From: VBDM01 sp963699535
GTDB lineage: Bacteria; Pseudomonadota; Gammaproteobacteria; Burkholderiales; SG8-39
Reading direction: 5' to 3'
Assembly (NCBI GenBank): GCA_963699535.1
Contig: CAVOUJ010000028.1
Span: 1 to 64,000, forward strand
Length of the DNA stretch: 64,000 bases
Below the pieces are notes generated by a model. It was not told the DNA's origin. It was given only the letters and a program-made list of their open reading frames with translations, and ran no database searches. A program made the translations under genes and the position numbers. Positions 16,555 through 26,215 of the stretch are shown here, in pieces; the stretch's first letter is position 1; each line of letters begins with the position of its first letter.

Positions 16555-17833
16555 TCAGGCCTCGTAAACGACGCGTCCGCCGACCACGGTGTAGCGCACG
16601 CGCCCGGACAACTCGTAGCCCATGAAGGGCGTGTTCTTGCCCTGGCTCTTGAGAAAGTCCGCGGTGATCCGGACGTGCCCATTCGGATCGAACACGCACA
16701 GATCGGCTTCTCCGCCGGCCGCGATCTCGCCCGCCGGCACGCCGAGAATCGCCGCCGGCTTGGAGGTCACGCAGGCGAGCGCCTCCGGCAGCGTCAGGCG
16801 CGTCTCGGAGGCCCACTTGAGCGCGAGCGGCAAGAGGAGCTCCAGGCCGGTCGCCCCAGGCTCTGATTCGGCAAACGGCAGCTGTTTCGCGTCCTCGTCC
16901 ACTGGAGCGTGATCCGAGCAGATCGCGTCTATCGTCCCGTCGGCAAGACCCGCGCGCAGCGCGTCGCGGTCACGCAGACTGCGAAACGGCGGGATGACGT
17001 GGCAGTGGGAATCGAAGTAGCCGAGGTCGATCTCCGAAAGATGCACGTGATGCGCACTCACGTCGCAGCTCACGGGCAGGCCTTCCCCTTTTGCGGCGCG
17101 CACCATCGCCACCCCTTCCGCGGTCGAGAGACGGCAGAGATGGACACGAGTGCGCGTCGCGCGCACCAGATTCAGGATAGTCGAGAGCGCGATCGTTTCG
17201 GCAAACGACGGGATTCCCGGCAGGCCAAGGCGCGTCGCCACCTCCCCATCGTGAGCGACGCCTCCGCGCGCCAGGTACCCGTCCTGCGGCCGCAGCCACA
17301 CCGCGAAGCCGAAGGTCGACGCGTACTGCAACGCGCGCCACAGGACCTGCGTGTCCGCGAGCGGCGTGTCGGCGTGCGAGAACGCCACGCAGCCCGCGTC
17401 GCGCAGGACAGCCATCTCGGTGAGCCGCTCTCCCCCGAGCTTCCAGGTGAGGGCCCCGAGCGGATACACGTGCACGAGGTTGAGGCTCTTGGCGCGGTGC
17501 TTGAGCATCTCGACCAGGCCGGGCTCGTCGAGCGGCGGGTCGGTGTCGGGGGGACAGGCGAGGCTCGTGACTCCGCCCGCGACCGCTGCCTGCATCTCCG
17601 ATTCGAGCGTCGCCTTGTACTCGAAACCGGGCTCGCGCAGCCGTGCCGAGAGATCGACCAGGCCCGGGCACACGATGAGGTCGGACGCATCGATCGTGCG
17701 CTCGGCGCGAAATCCAGAAGGCACCTTGCCCAGTGCGGCGACCTTCCCGTCGGCGACGAAAACGTCCTGCCTCGACGTCGACGCGGTTCTTCGGATCGAT
17801 CAGCCTGCCGCCCTTGATATGGATCTTGCTCAC
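16555..17833 (-). CDS. pyrC: Dihydroorotase-like PyrC' (PyrX), probably non-catalytic partner of PyrB (one frameshift)
   Basis: Start GTG at 17833 overlaps the cupin stop (GTGA): VSKIHIKGGRLIDPKNRVDV. One missing base near 17773 shifts the frame to VFVADGKVAALGKVPSGFRA and the rest. About 426 residues, like type I dihydroorotases. Active enzymes have H-x-H in the first strand (D-x-H-x-H-x-R); here it reads PGLVDLSARLREPGFEYKAT, so both His ligands are replaced. Other elements remain (DGTIDAICSDHAPVDEDAKQ). This matches the pseudo-dihydroorotase that in many beta- and gammaproteobacteria supports the aspartate transcarbamoylase dodecamer rather than catalysing. An active dihydroorotase should be encoded elsewhere. 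Confidence 0.85.
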
Positions 17834-18307
17834 TTGAAGGGGCTGCCGTCCTTGCGGGTGAAGACCCATTTGCCTTCGACCATGCGCACCGCCAGGTCGA
17901 CGTCGGGGTAGCTCGCGCTGTCGTCGGGCGTGCGGTCGCCGATCTCGAGATAAAGCACGGGTGCGGCTGTGTCGTTCACCAGCTGGTGGCCGTCCGGCCT
18001 GCCCGCGGGGAATCCGGCCGCCATCCCAGGCTTGAGCTTCTGCCTGCCCGCGTCGGTGACGAGCGATCACTTCGCCCTCGAGCACGTAGATGAACTCGTC
18101 CTGCTTGGCGTGCCAGTGGCGCATCGAGGACTCCGCGCCGGGTTCGAGGCGCGTGAGGTTGACCCCGAAGTTCTTCAGCCCGGCGTGATCGCCAAGGCGC
18201 CGGCGGTGACGGCCGGCGACGCGGCTCTTGTACGGTTCGGGGTAGCCGGTGGTCGATTGCTCGGGCAGGTCTTTCGGGTCGAAGGCGGGAGCTTTGAGTT
18301 TGCTCAT
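17830..18307 (-). CDS. Cupin-domain protein inside the pyrimidine operon (one frameshift)
   Basis: About 159 residues. It starts MSKLKAPAFDPKDLPEQSTT and contains the first cupin motif, ESSMRHWHAKQDEFIYVLEG, with the two His and Glu metal ligands. One indel near 18065 shifts the frame; the rest reads MAAGFPAGRPDGHQLVNDTA and PVLYLEIGDRTPDDSASYPD, holding the second cupin His. It ends with WVFTRKDGSPFK. The exact role is unknown; such single-domain cupins bind small acids or sugars or have isomerase or dioxygenase activity. It starts 1 bp after pyrB and overlaps pyrC' by 4 bp, so it must be co-expressed with pyrimidine synthesis. Confidence 0.75.
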
Positions 18308-18308
18308 G

Positions 18309-19257
18309 TCAGTTCCCGGCGAGGATGCTCATCACCGCCATGCGCACGGCGATGCCGAAAGTGACCTGCGGCAGGATCACCGAGTGCGGTCCGTCGGCGA
18401 CCGAGGAATCGATCTCGACGCCGCGGTTCATCGGCCCCGGGTGCATGACGATCGCGTCGGGCTTGGCGAGCGCGAGCTTCTGCGGGCGTCAGACCGTAGG
18501 ACTTGAAGAACTCCTGCGCCGAGGGAAGGAGCGGTCCCTTCATGCGCTCGTTCTGCAGACGCAGCATCATCACCACGTCGCAGCCCGCAAGGCCCTCGCG
18601 CATGTCGTGATGCACCGAGACCCCGAGCTGCTCGACGCCTGTCGGGAGCAGCGTCCTCGGTCCGATGACGCGCACGTCGGGCGTCCCGAGCGTCGTCAGG
18701 GCATGAATGAGCGAGCGCGCCACGCGCGAGTGCAGCACGTCGCCGACGATCGCGACCGCGAGCCCGGTGAAGTCCTTCTTGTAGTGGCGGATCGTGTAGA
18801 TGTCGAGCAGCCCTTGAGTGGGGTGGGCGTGGCGCCCGTCGCCGGCGTTGATCACGTGCACGTGCGAGGCGACGTGGCTCGCGATGAGGTGCGCCGCGCC
18901 GCTCGAGGAGTGCCGCACGACGAACATGTCGGCGTGCATCGCGGAAAGATTGTCCACGGTGTCGAGCAGAGTTTCCCCCTTGGTCGACGACGACACTGCG
19001 ATGTTCAGGTTGATGACGTCGGCTGAGAGCCGCTTGGCGGCGATCTCGAAGGTCGTGCGGGTGCGCGTCGAAGGCTCGAAGAACAGGTTGAAGACCGACT
19101 TGCCACGCAGGAGCGGTACTTTCTTGACCTCGCGCTCGGTCACCCCCATGAACGACGCGGCCGTGTCCAGGATGTTCACCAGCACCTCGCGCGGAAGCCC
19201 CTCTATCGTCAGCAGGTGCTGAAGCGTTCCGTCGTCGTTAAGCTGCGGGTTTCGCAT
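18309..19257 (-). CDS. pyrB: Aspartate carbamoyltransferase catalytic chain (one frameshift)
   Basis: Commits carbamoyl phosphate and aspartate to pyrimidines. Carbamoyl-phosphate motif SVFNLFFEPSTRTRTTFEIA, then VSSSTKGETLLDTVDNLSAM, and INAGDGRHAHPTQGLLDIYT for the active site; LRLQNERMKGPLLPSAQEFF follows. One indel near 18490 shifts the frame; the minus strand then continues KLALAKPDAIVMHPGPMNRG and ends VRMAVMSILAGN. I chose ATG 19257 (MRNPQLNDDGTLQHLLTIEG) because it matches how the family starts; ATG 19290 adds 11 residues and would lie deeper inside pyrR. The start overlaps the pyrR end by 20 bp. Confidence 0.9.
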
Positions 19258-19744
19258 CGGAAAGTCGCAAGGTGAATTTGTCGCGCTCATCGCGCACCAG
19301 GCGCAGGAGCTTTCCTGCAGGCACGGCGAGCGTTGCGCCGACGTACTGCGCAGCGATCGGCAGTTGCCGCTCGCCGCGATCGACCAGCGCCGCCAGCTCG
19401 ATCTTCCCCGGACGCCCGTAGTCGAACAGCTCGTTCATCGCCGCGCGCACGGTGCGCCCGGTGTAGAGGACGTCGTCGACGATGATGATGTGACGGCCGT
19501 TGACGTCGAACGGTATTTGAGACGGCTTCACCTGATGGCGCAGACCGGCCGTGTCGAAATCGTCGCGGTAGAACGAAATGTCGAGTGCTCCGAGGGGCGT
19601 CGCGAGTTTGAGTTCCTGGTGCAGCCGCTCGGCCAGCCAGGCGCCGCCGGTGCGAATGCCGACGAGGCCGGTGGAATCAGTGACGCCCGAGCGCAGCTTG
19701 CGCGCGAGTTCCTGGCACAGGACTTCAGCGTCGGGGAGATTCAT
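19238..19744 (-). CDS. pyrR: PyrR bifunctional uracil phosphoribosyltransferase / pyr regulator
   Basis: 168 residues. The PRPP-binding motif of type I phosphoribosyltransferases is clear: RHIIIVDDVLYTGRTVRAAM. Also GLVGIRTGGAWLAERL near the N-terminus and ALVDRGERQLPIAAQYVG as in PyrR. In Gram-positives PyrR binds pyr mRNA; in proteobacteria it mainly has uracil phosphoribosyltransferase activity, with the regulatory role less certain. ATG 19744 was chosen because MNLPDAEVLCQELARKL fits the family start; the longer frame upstream overlaps ruvX. It overlaps ruvX by 20 bp and pyrB by 20 bp in one operon. Confidence 0.92.
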   Translation of the reverse strand: MNLPDAEVLCQELARKLRSGVTDSTGLVGIRTGGAWLAERLHQELKLATPLGALDISFYRDDFDTAGLRHQVKPSQIPFDVNGRHIIIVDDVLYTGRTVRAAMNELFDYGRPGKIELAALVDRGERQLPIAAQYVGATLAVPAGKLLRLVRDERDKFTLRLSDAKPAA

Positions 19745-20180
19745 CGAGATAGCTCTGCAGGATGATCTTCGCGGCGAGCGCGTGCACCGCGTGCTTGTGC
19801 TTGCGTCCGCCCCGGCCGGTTTCGCGCAGCGTCGTTTCGGCCGAGGCCGAGGAGAAGCGCTCGTCGGCAAGCTCGACCGGGAGCCGGAAGCGCGACTCGA
19901 GCTGCCGCGCAAAGCGCCGCGCGCGCCGCGTCATGTCGTGCTCCCCGCCGTCCATCGCGAGCGGCAGGCCCACGAGGAGCCGTTCGGGCCGCCATTCGCG
20001 CACCAGCGTCTCGACTTCGGCGATGCGCCGGGCGCCGCTCTCGGCCTCGAACATTCCCAGGGGATTGGCGAGCCGGGTTTCAGTGTCGCCCACCGCTACG
20101 CCGATCCAGCGCGCGCCGAAATCGAAAGCAAGTATGGTGTGGCCGGAGACCTTCGACGGAGCCACGGCCGCCTCGTTCAC
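19725..20180 (-). CDS. ruvX: Putative pre-16S rRNA nuclease RuvX/YqgF
   Basis: 151 residues of the RNase H-like YqgF family. The first catalytic strand is TILAFDFGARWIGVAVGDTE with the essential Asp, then PERLLVGLPLAMDGGEHDMT, and the C-terminal acidic positions in VELADERFSSASAETTLRET. The family matures the 5' end of 16S rRNA and was earlier called a Holliday junction resolvase. It overlaps algH by 4 bp and pyrR by 20 bp; algH-ruvX-pyrR-pyrB-pyrC' is a common betaproteobacterial order. Confidence 0.93.
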   Translation of the reverse strand: MNEAAVAPSKVSGHTILAFDFGARWIGVAVGDTETRLANPLGMFEAESGARRIAEVETLVREWRPERLLVGLPLAMDGGEHDMTRRARRFARQLESRFRLPVELADERFSSASAETTLRETGRGGRKHKHAVHALAAKIILQSYLDESPRR

Positions 20181-20737
20181 GCGTGCCCTGCCCCCTCGGA
20201 GAGGTTCGCGAAGTCGATGCCGAGAAGCTTCATCGCCGCCGGCAGCCGTTCGTCGGCCGGCGTATCGAAGATAATCGCGTCCTTCGCTTCGACCGTGAGC
20301 CAGGCGTTCTGCTTGATTTCGTTCTCAAGCTGCCCTGCCGCCCAGCCGGAGTAGCCGAGCGTCACCAGCATTCTCTGTGGACCGCTGCCCTGACCGGCCG
20401 CTTCCAGGATGTCTTTCGAAGTCGTCAGGCCCACCGCGTCGCGCACCGAGAGGGTCGATTGCCACTTGCCGAGCGGCTGATGCAGGACAAAGCCGCGGTC
20501 GGTCTGCACGGGGCCGCCGAAATACACCGGCTCGTTGAGAAGAATCTGGGAGGAGAGCGGCAGGCTCAGGCGCTCGTACAAGGCACCGAGGGTCATCTCG
20601 ATCGGCCGGTTGACCACGACGCCGAGCGCGCCCTGGTCGGTGTGCTCGCAGATGAAGGTCAGGGTGCGGGAGAAATACGGATCGACCATGTTGGGCATGG
20701 CGATCAGGAAGTGGTTGGTGAGATTGACCTGGGCCAT
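20177..20737 (-). CDS. algH: YqgE/AlgH family protein
   Basis: 186 residues. It starts MAQVNLTNHFLIAMPNMVDP and has the family blocks YFSRTLTFICEHTDQGALGV, VVNRPIEMTLGALYERLSLP, PVYFGGPVQTDRGFVLH and MLVTLGYSGWAAGQLENEIK. Biochemical function is not firmly known; in Pseudomonas AlgH affects alginate production. I used ATG 20737; upstream codons do not match the family. First gene of the overlapping algH-ruvX-pyrR-pyrB-cupin-pyrC' unit, 107 bp downstream of chpA. Confidence 0.9.
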   Translation of the reverse strand: MAQVNLTNHFLIAMPNMVDPYFSRTLTFICEHTDQGALGVVVNRPIEMTLGALYERLSLPLSSQILLNEPVYFGGPVQTDRGFVLHQPLGKWQSTLSVRDAVGLTTSKDILEAAGQGSGPQRMLVTLGYSGWAAGQLENEIKQNAWLTVEAKDAIIFDTPADERLPAAMKLLGIDFANLSEGAGHA

Positions 20738-20843
20738 GGAGGCGAGCGCGTCTATTGTAATCCCCGCCGGGGTCGCACACAATTTGCGCCGTACGGGCCA
20801 GCAGCAGCGAATGGCCATCTGCTCCTGACGGCGACGAGTTCTC

Positions 20844-23800
20844 TCAGGCTGCGGCGCGGCGTTCCCCGAGGTATCCGGCGATTCTCTTCAGGAGTTCCTC
20901 TTCCTGGTACGGTTTGCCGAGGAAGTGGCTGACTCCGATCTCCCTCGCGTAGTTCTGGTGCTTGTCGGCGGTGCGCGAGGTAATCATGATGATCGGCACC
21001 CTGGCAAGGCGCGCATCCGCCCGGACATTTCTCGTCAGGTCGAATCCGTCCATGCGCGGCATCTCGATGTCCACCAGCATCACGTCGGGAACGGTTTCCA
21101 GGAGCTTTTCCATCGCCTCGACGCCATCCCGCGCCGTCACGACGAGGTAGCCGTGGCGCTCGAGCAGCCGGCCGGTGACCTTGCGCACGGTGAGCGAGTC
21201 GTCCACCACCATGATCGTGGGCTGCACCGCCGCGGCCTGGGGCTTGGGAGCCGCGCGCGCGACCGCCGGGGCGCCCGCGACTTCCCGGAGAGCGAGCTGC
21301 ACCGGATTCAGGATGAGGACGATTTCGCCCGAGCCGAGCACTGTGGCGCCGGTGATCCCGGCGATGCGCTGGAGCTGGGGACCAATTGCCTTCACCACGA
21401 TTTCCTGGTTGCTGCCGACCATTTCGTCCACGTGCAGCGCAATCGCGTTGGTGCCGCTCCGCAGGTACAGTGTCGGGGAGAAACGCTTCTGTTCGGCGAC
21501 CGCCTCGGGATGCCCGAGGAGGTGCGGCAGATAGTGAAACGGATAGCGGCGGCCCTGCCATTCGGTCTGGCGCGCTGAATAAGCCGTGACCAGTTGCTCC
21601 TGCCGAAGCTGCAGCACCTGCTCGACCATCACCGCGGGAATCGCATAGGTCTTGCTTGCCCGCTCGCACCAGCACGGTCTGCGTCACGGCCAGCGTGAGT
21701 GGGAGGTAGGTCACGAAGCGGGTGCCCTGTCCGCGCGTGAACCGCATCTCGACACGGCCGCCGAGCGCGGCGACTTCGTTGCGCACCACGTCCATGCCCA
21801 CGCCGCGCCCCGCAACCTGGCTGACCTCGGCGGCGGTGGAGAAGCCCGGATGGAAAATGAATTCGGCGATTTCCGCTTCGGAGAGCGCGGCATGCGGCTC
21901 CATGAGGCCCTTTTCGATGGCCTTCTCTCGGATGAGGTCGATGTTCGAGCCCTGCCCCGTCGTCGGACAGCGCGAGCTGCACTTCGTTGCCTTCCTGCGT
22001 GAGCTCCAGGCGGATTTCGCCGATTGGCGCCTTGCCGGCGGCGCGTCGAGCCTCCGGCGTCTCGATACCGTGCGTAATCGCGTTGCGCAGCAGGTGCTCG
22101 AACGGGCCGGTGATGCGCTCGAGCACCGAGCGATCGAGCTCGACCTGGGTGCCCTTGAGCTCGAGATTCGCGCGCTTGCCGACTTCCTTGGCCGTCTGGC
22201 GGACGATGCGATAGAGACGCTCCTGGAGGCTCCCGAACGGCACCATGCGCACGCGCATCAGGTCCTGCTGAAGGTCCCGGTTCAGCCGCGCCTGCGCGAG
22301 CAGCGCCTTCTCGGTCTCATCCACCGTGTTGACGAGGTTTGCGTGGACCGTTGAAACGTCGCTCACGCTCTCGGCCATCAGCCGCGTCACTTCCTGGAAT
22401 CGGGTGAAGCGGTCGAATTCGAGCGGATCGAACTCCCGCTTGGCTTCCCTGGCGAGTTCCAGGCGGGACTGCATCTGGGACTCGGCCTGGATGTCGATCT
22501 CGCGCAGCTGCGAGCGCAAGCGCACGACGTTGTCGGTAAGTTCCTGCATCGCCGCCTTGAGCGCCCGCATTTCGCCTTCTATCCGGCTTCGCGCGATGGC
22601 GACTTCGCCCGCCTCGTTGACGAGCCGGTCGACGACCTCCGCGCGCACCCGCAGCACCGCCTTCTGCTGGATCTCGCGCTCCGCGGGCGGGACCGTCGCG
22701 GGCGCTGCCTTGGCCTTCGCTTCAGCCGCGACGGCGCCAGGTTTCCCGGGCCGCGCTGCAGCGCCGGCCTTTTCTGCGGGCACACGCGGCTTCTGCAGCT
22801 GCTCGAACAACATCCCCATGCGGTCCCATGAGGTTTCCAGCTCCTCGAACAAGGTGGCTGGCAGTGTCTTGACCGACTGGGCGTTCTCGGCGCGGGCTTC
22901 CATGTGGTGGGTGAGCTCGCCCAGGGCCATGGCGCCCGCCATGCGCGCGCTGCCCTTCAAGGTGTGGAGCACGCGCTGCAATGCCTGGCCGAGCGCGGGG
23001 TTGTCCGGATGATCGCGCCAGTCGCGAAGCGCCGCGCCCACCGCCGGCACCAGCTCGTGCGCTTCGTCGAGGAAGATTTGCAGGAGTTCCGGGTCGAGAT
23101 CGTCGTCGAGCCGCCGCTGGCGGCGCTCAAGCGAAATCTCCTCGGATTCGGCGTCTTCCGCGGCGAAGTCGAGGGACTCGGCCTCTGCCGCCGCCGCATC
23201 CGGGGCCTCCTCAAGCCCGAGCGGTGCAGGAGCGCGCGCTATGCCCGCTTCTTCTTCCGGGAGCAGGTCCTGCGGCGCGGGCGCCTGCGCCCCTACATCA
23301 TCGAGTCGCGCGACCAGCTCTGGAACCGCCGGCGGCACGCGCAATTCGATCGCGCTCTCCACCATGGTTTCGATCGTGCCGACTGCCTCCCCGACCAGGG
23401 CCTGCTCTTCCTCCGGAAGCTCGCTCGTAGCGAGCTTCTGCAGTGCACGCTCGAGGGCATAACCGAGGTCCGAGAGCGCCGCGATCTTCAGAGTCCCCGC
23501 AGTCCCGGCCAGAGTGTGCACCGCCCGCAGCAACGCGTCGCTCACCACGCCGTGCTGGCGCAGGGTTTCGTGCTCTTCCCGGATCGAGGCGACGCGCGAA
23601 CGCGCTTCGCCGCTGAAAATGGTGAACAGGGTCCGAGAGATCCTGTGATCTCCGAGCAGAACCGACTCTTCGGCCTCGACCTGCTCTCCCTCGATAGGGG
23701 CGGGTGCCGACTCCGGCTCGAAGTCTGGCCGCGGGGACGGTTCGACCATCCTGGAAGCCGGCGCTTCAATCGCGGCCGGGGACGGCACCGGGGTTTCGCC

Positions 23801-26188
23801 TGCGCGCACCCGCTCGGCAGCCGCTACCAGCGCGCGTTCGTCGCTCGACGCGCCGCCCGCCTTGAGCCGCGTGATATTGTCCGAAAAGTACTCGTACGCC
23901 ATCGCGATCAACTGCAGCAGCTCCGCAGTCGCTGCGCGCTCCTCCTGGACCCAGAGATTCATGGTCTGCTCAACCGCCCAGGCGGCTTCGCCCAGCCGCG
24001 TGAGGCCGACCATGCGCCCGCTGCCCTTCAGCGTATGGAACCCGCGTCGGATCGTCACGAGGGCCTCCTTGTTGGCATGTTCCTCGCGCACCGTGTCGAG
24101 GTGCTTGCGGATCGTCGCCAGCACCTCCTCCGACTCCTCCAGATAGACGCCCAGCAGTTCGGCATCAATGACCTCGGCCGTCGCGCCGATGAGCTTGGCC
24201 GTCTCCGGGGAGGGAGAGGGCGCGGCCGCGGAGGTGATCCTTTCCATTGCGTCCTTGAGATAGGGCGTAAGCGGCATCGTGCTCCGCTTGTCGAGCGCCT
24301 TGAGCGCCTGTCCGGTCGAGACCCCGAGCCGCTCGTCGGCGACCAGTTCGGCGTCCTTCTGCAAGGCCGAAAGATTTCTCTTCAACTCGTCGCGGAGCGT
24401 CCCGTCGTCGGGCTTCTTCTTCCACTCTTCGTAGAGGTTCGCCGCTTCGCGCTGCTGCTCCACGATCTCTGCTTCCACGGTCGTGTCCAGCTGCGACAAC
24501 TCGGCATTTTCCGGCCCGCGCGCCGTTATCGGTTTCATCGCGGCGTCGAAATCCGCGTTCCCGTGCATCAATGCTTCGATGTAGAAACCCAGACCCGACA
24601 GCGTCTGGGCGATGCGGTTGAAGTCCTGCGGGCTTGCGCTGTAGGACGCGCTGGAAAAGCGGCGGATCTCCCCGCAAGCGGAATCGAGGGTGTCGCGGGC
24701 GCGTTGCTCGCCGAGCATCTCGAGCGCCCCGAGTACCTGGCGCATCGGGAGTTCGAGGGACGCGAGCTCCTCGCGCTTCGCCGAGTCCCGGAAGAACTTG
24801 TCCAGCACCTGCTCGATCGTGCGCAGGTTGGCCTGCATTTCCGAGACCACCTGGTTCATGAGCAGCCGCTCCTGCGCCTTGCGGGCCATCTCGTCGAGCA
24901 GGGGGATCTCCGGGGCGGTGCGCCGCGGTTTCCCGGCCATGCAGTCCTTCAGGCGCGAGCACAGCAGCTTCGCCTGCTGCCCAAATTCGCCGGAGAGCCT
25001 GGAAAATCCTGCGAGTGCGTTTTCTATGAGTAGAAGCGCTGTCGCGACTTCGAGGGCGATCGCTTCGCTCATCCGTTCGCGATTGGTCGTGAGCCACGAG
25101 GAGACGCCCGCGATTTCCTCGGCGAGCGCCGAGAGGTCTGCATTGCCGAGTTGCGCCGCATTATCCTTGAGCGCAGTAGCGCTGTCCCGGAACGCAAGCA
25201 GCGACGGCGGGTTGCCCGAAGCGAACTTGTTCCAGGCGTCCTTTGCGTGAATCAGGTGCTCGCGAGCGGATTTCAGCGCTGGGGTCTCCGCCGAGGCGGC
25301 CGTCCCAGTCTCCGGGGCCGGGATCGTCTGGTTCAGGCGGTACGCTTCCTGAACCTCGCGCACGCGCTCGCTGACGGGATTTGCGCGCGCCACGTAGTAG
25401 AGGACTTCGCGCATCAAACGCTCGGCGACGTTGGGCGTGCCTTCCACCATGCGCTTGATCTGCTGCTCGACGCGGTTGCACAGCTGCCTCGTGTCCACGT
25501 CCGCAGGCAGCGCCTTGCGGGAGAGCGCCTCGAAGAAGGCGAGCGCAGCCCACCAGAACGCGCGCTGCGAAGTGGCGCTTTGCGTGGCCTCGATCGCTTC
25601 GACCACGGCCCGCATTTCCTCGGCCCCTGCAGGGTCGTTCTTCAGCCACTTGACGAAACCGCGCTGATATCGGGAGCGCTGCTCGCGCAGGTACTTGTCC
25701 GCCTCCCCCGCTTTCAGCGTGACCGATATTCGGTCCCGCTTGGGCGGGCGGAAAGACAGATCCGGGAAATAGAGATCGGTGGGATCGGCCTGCTTGCCGC
25801 GCGCCATGACGACATCGCGAAAGAGGGGGAACAGCCTGAGCGGCTGGTGGGCATTGCCCGCCATCAGGTGATCGAGGTAGCCAAGGATGCCGCTAAACGT
25901 GCGCTCTGCGAGTGCGAAGATCTCCGCCTTCCGGAGCGATGCCTCCTTCTCGATTCCCGCCAGCAGGTTCTCCAGCTCCTCGGAAAGGCGTGTCACGCCT
26001 TCCAGCCCGACGATTGAGAGCGCCCCGTGGGCCTGGTGCAGATGCGTCTGGCTCGATTTGAGCTGCGCCGAGTCGGCGCTGTTCGCGGCGAACGCGCGCA
26101 GCTCCTCCTGGCCTCGCTGAAGGGCCTGGTCTATTTCACCTTTGACCCAGGATAGCGGGCCGACATCGAATTCGGCGCGTGCTGTCAT
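20844..26188 (-). CDS. chpA: ChpA/PilL hybrid CheA-type histidine kinase of the Pil-Chp system (two frameshifts)
   Basis: About 1780 residues. HPt-like domains have phosphoacceptor His at about 51 (HLHQAHGALSIVG), 718 (GFHTLKGSGRMVG), 891 (AVHTLAGTAGTLK) and 1075 (VLHTLKGSARMAG), separated by Ala/Pro/Glu-rich linkers. The kinase core follows: dimerisation and N box (EHLLRNAITHGIETPEARRA), then ALSDDGAGL. An extra base near 21946 shifts to GRGVGMDVVRNEVAALGGRV (G boxes) and another near 21652 to the CheW-like domain (LYLRSGTNAIALHVDEMVGS). The C-terminus is a receiver domain with DD, LVDIEMPRMDGFDL and a conserved Lys (FLGKPYQE). It receives signals from PilJ via PilI and phosphorylates PilG/PilH. 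The indels are probably sequence errors. Confidence 0.9.
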
Positions 26189-26215
26189 TGCTGATTGCCG
26201 CCAATCTGCCCGTTT

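Noticed and set aside
22904..25033. Plus-strand ORF of 709 codons
   Set aside because: Shadow of chpA: high-GC sequence leaves the antisense frame open, and the product is Arg/Gly-rich without any recognisable domain.
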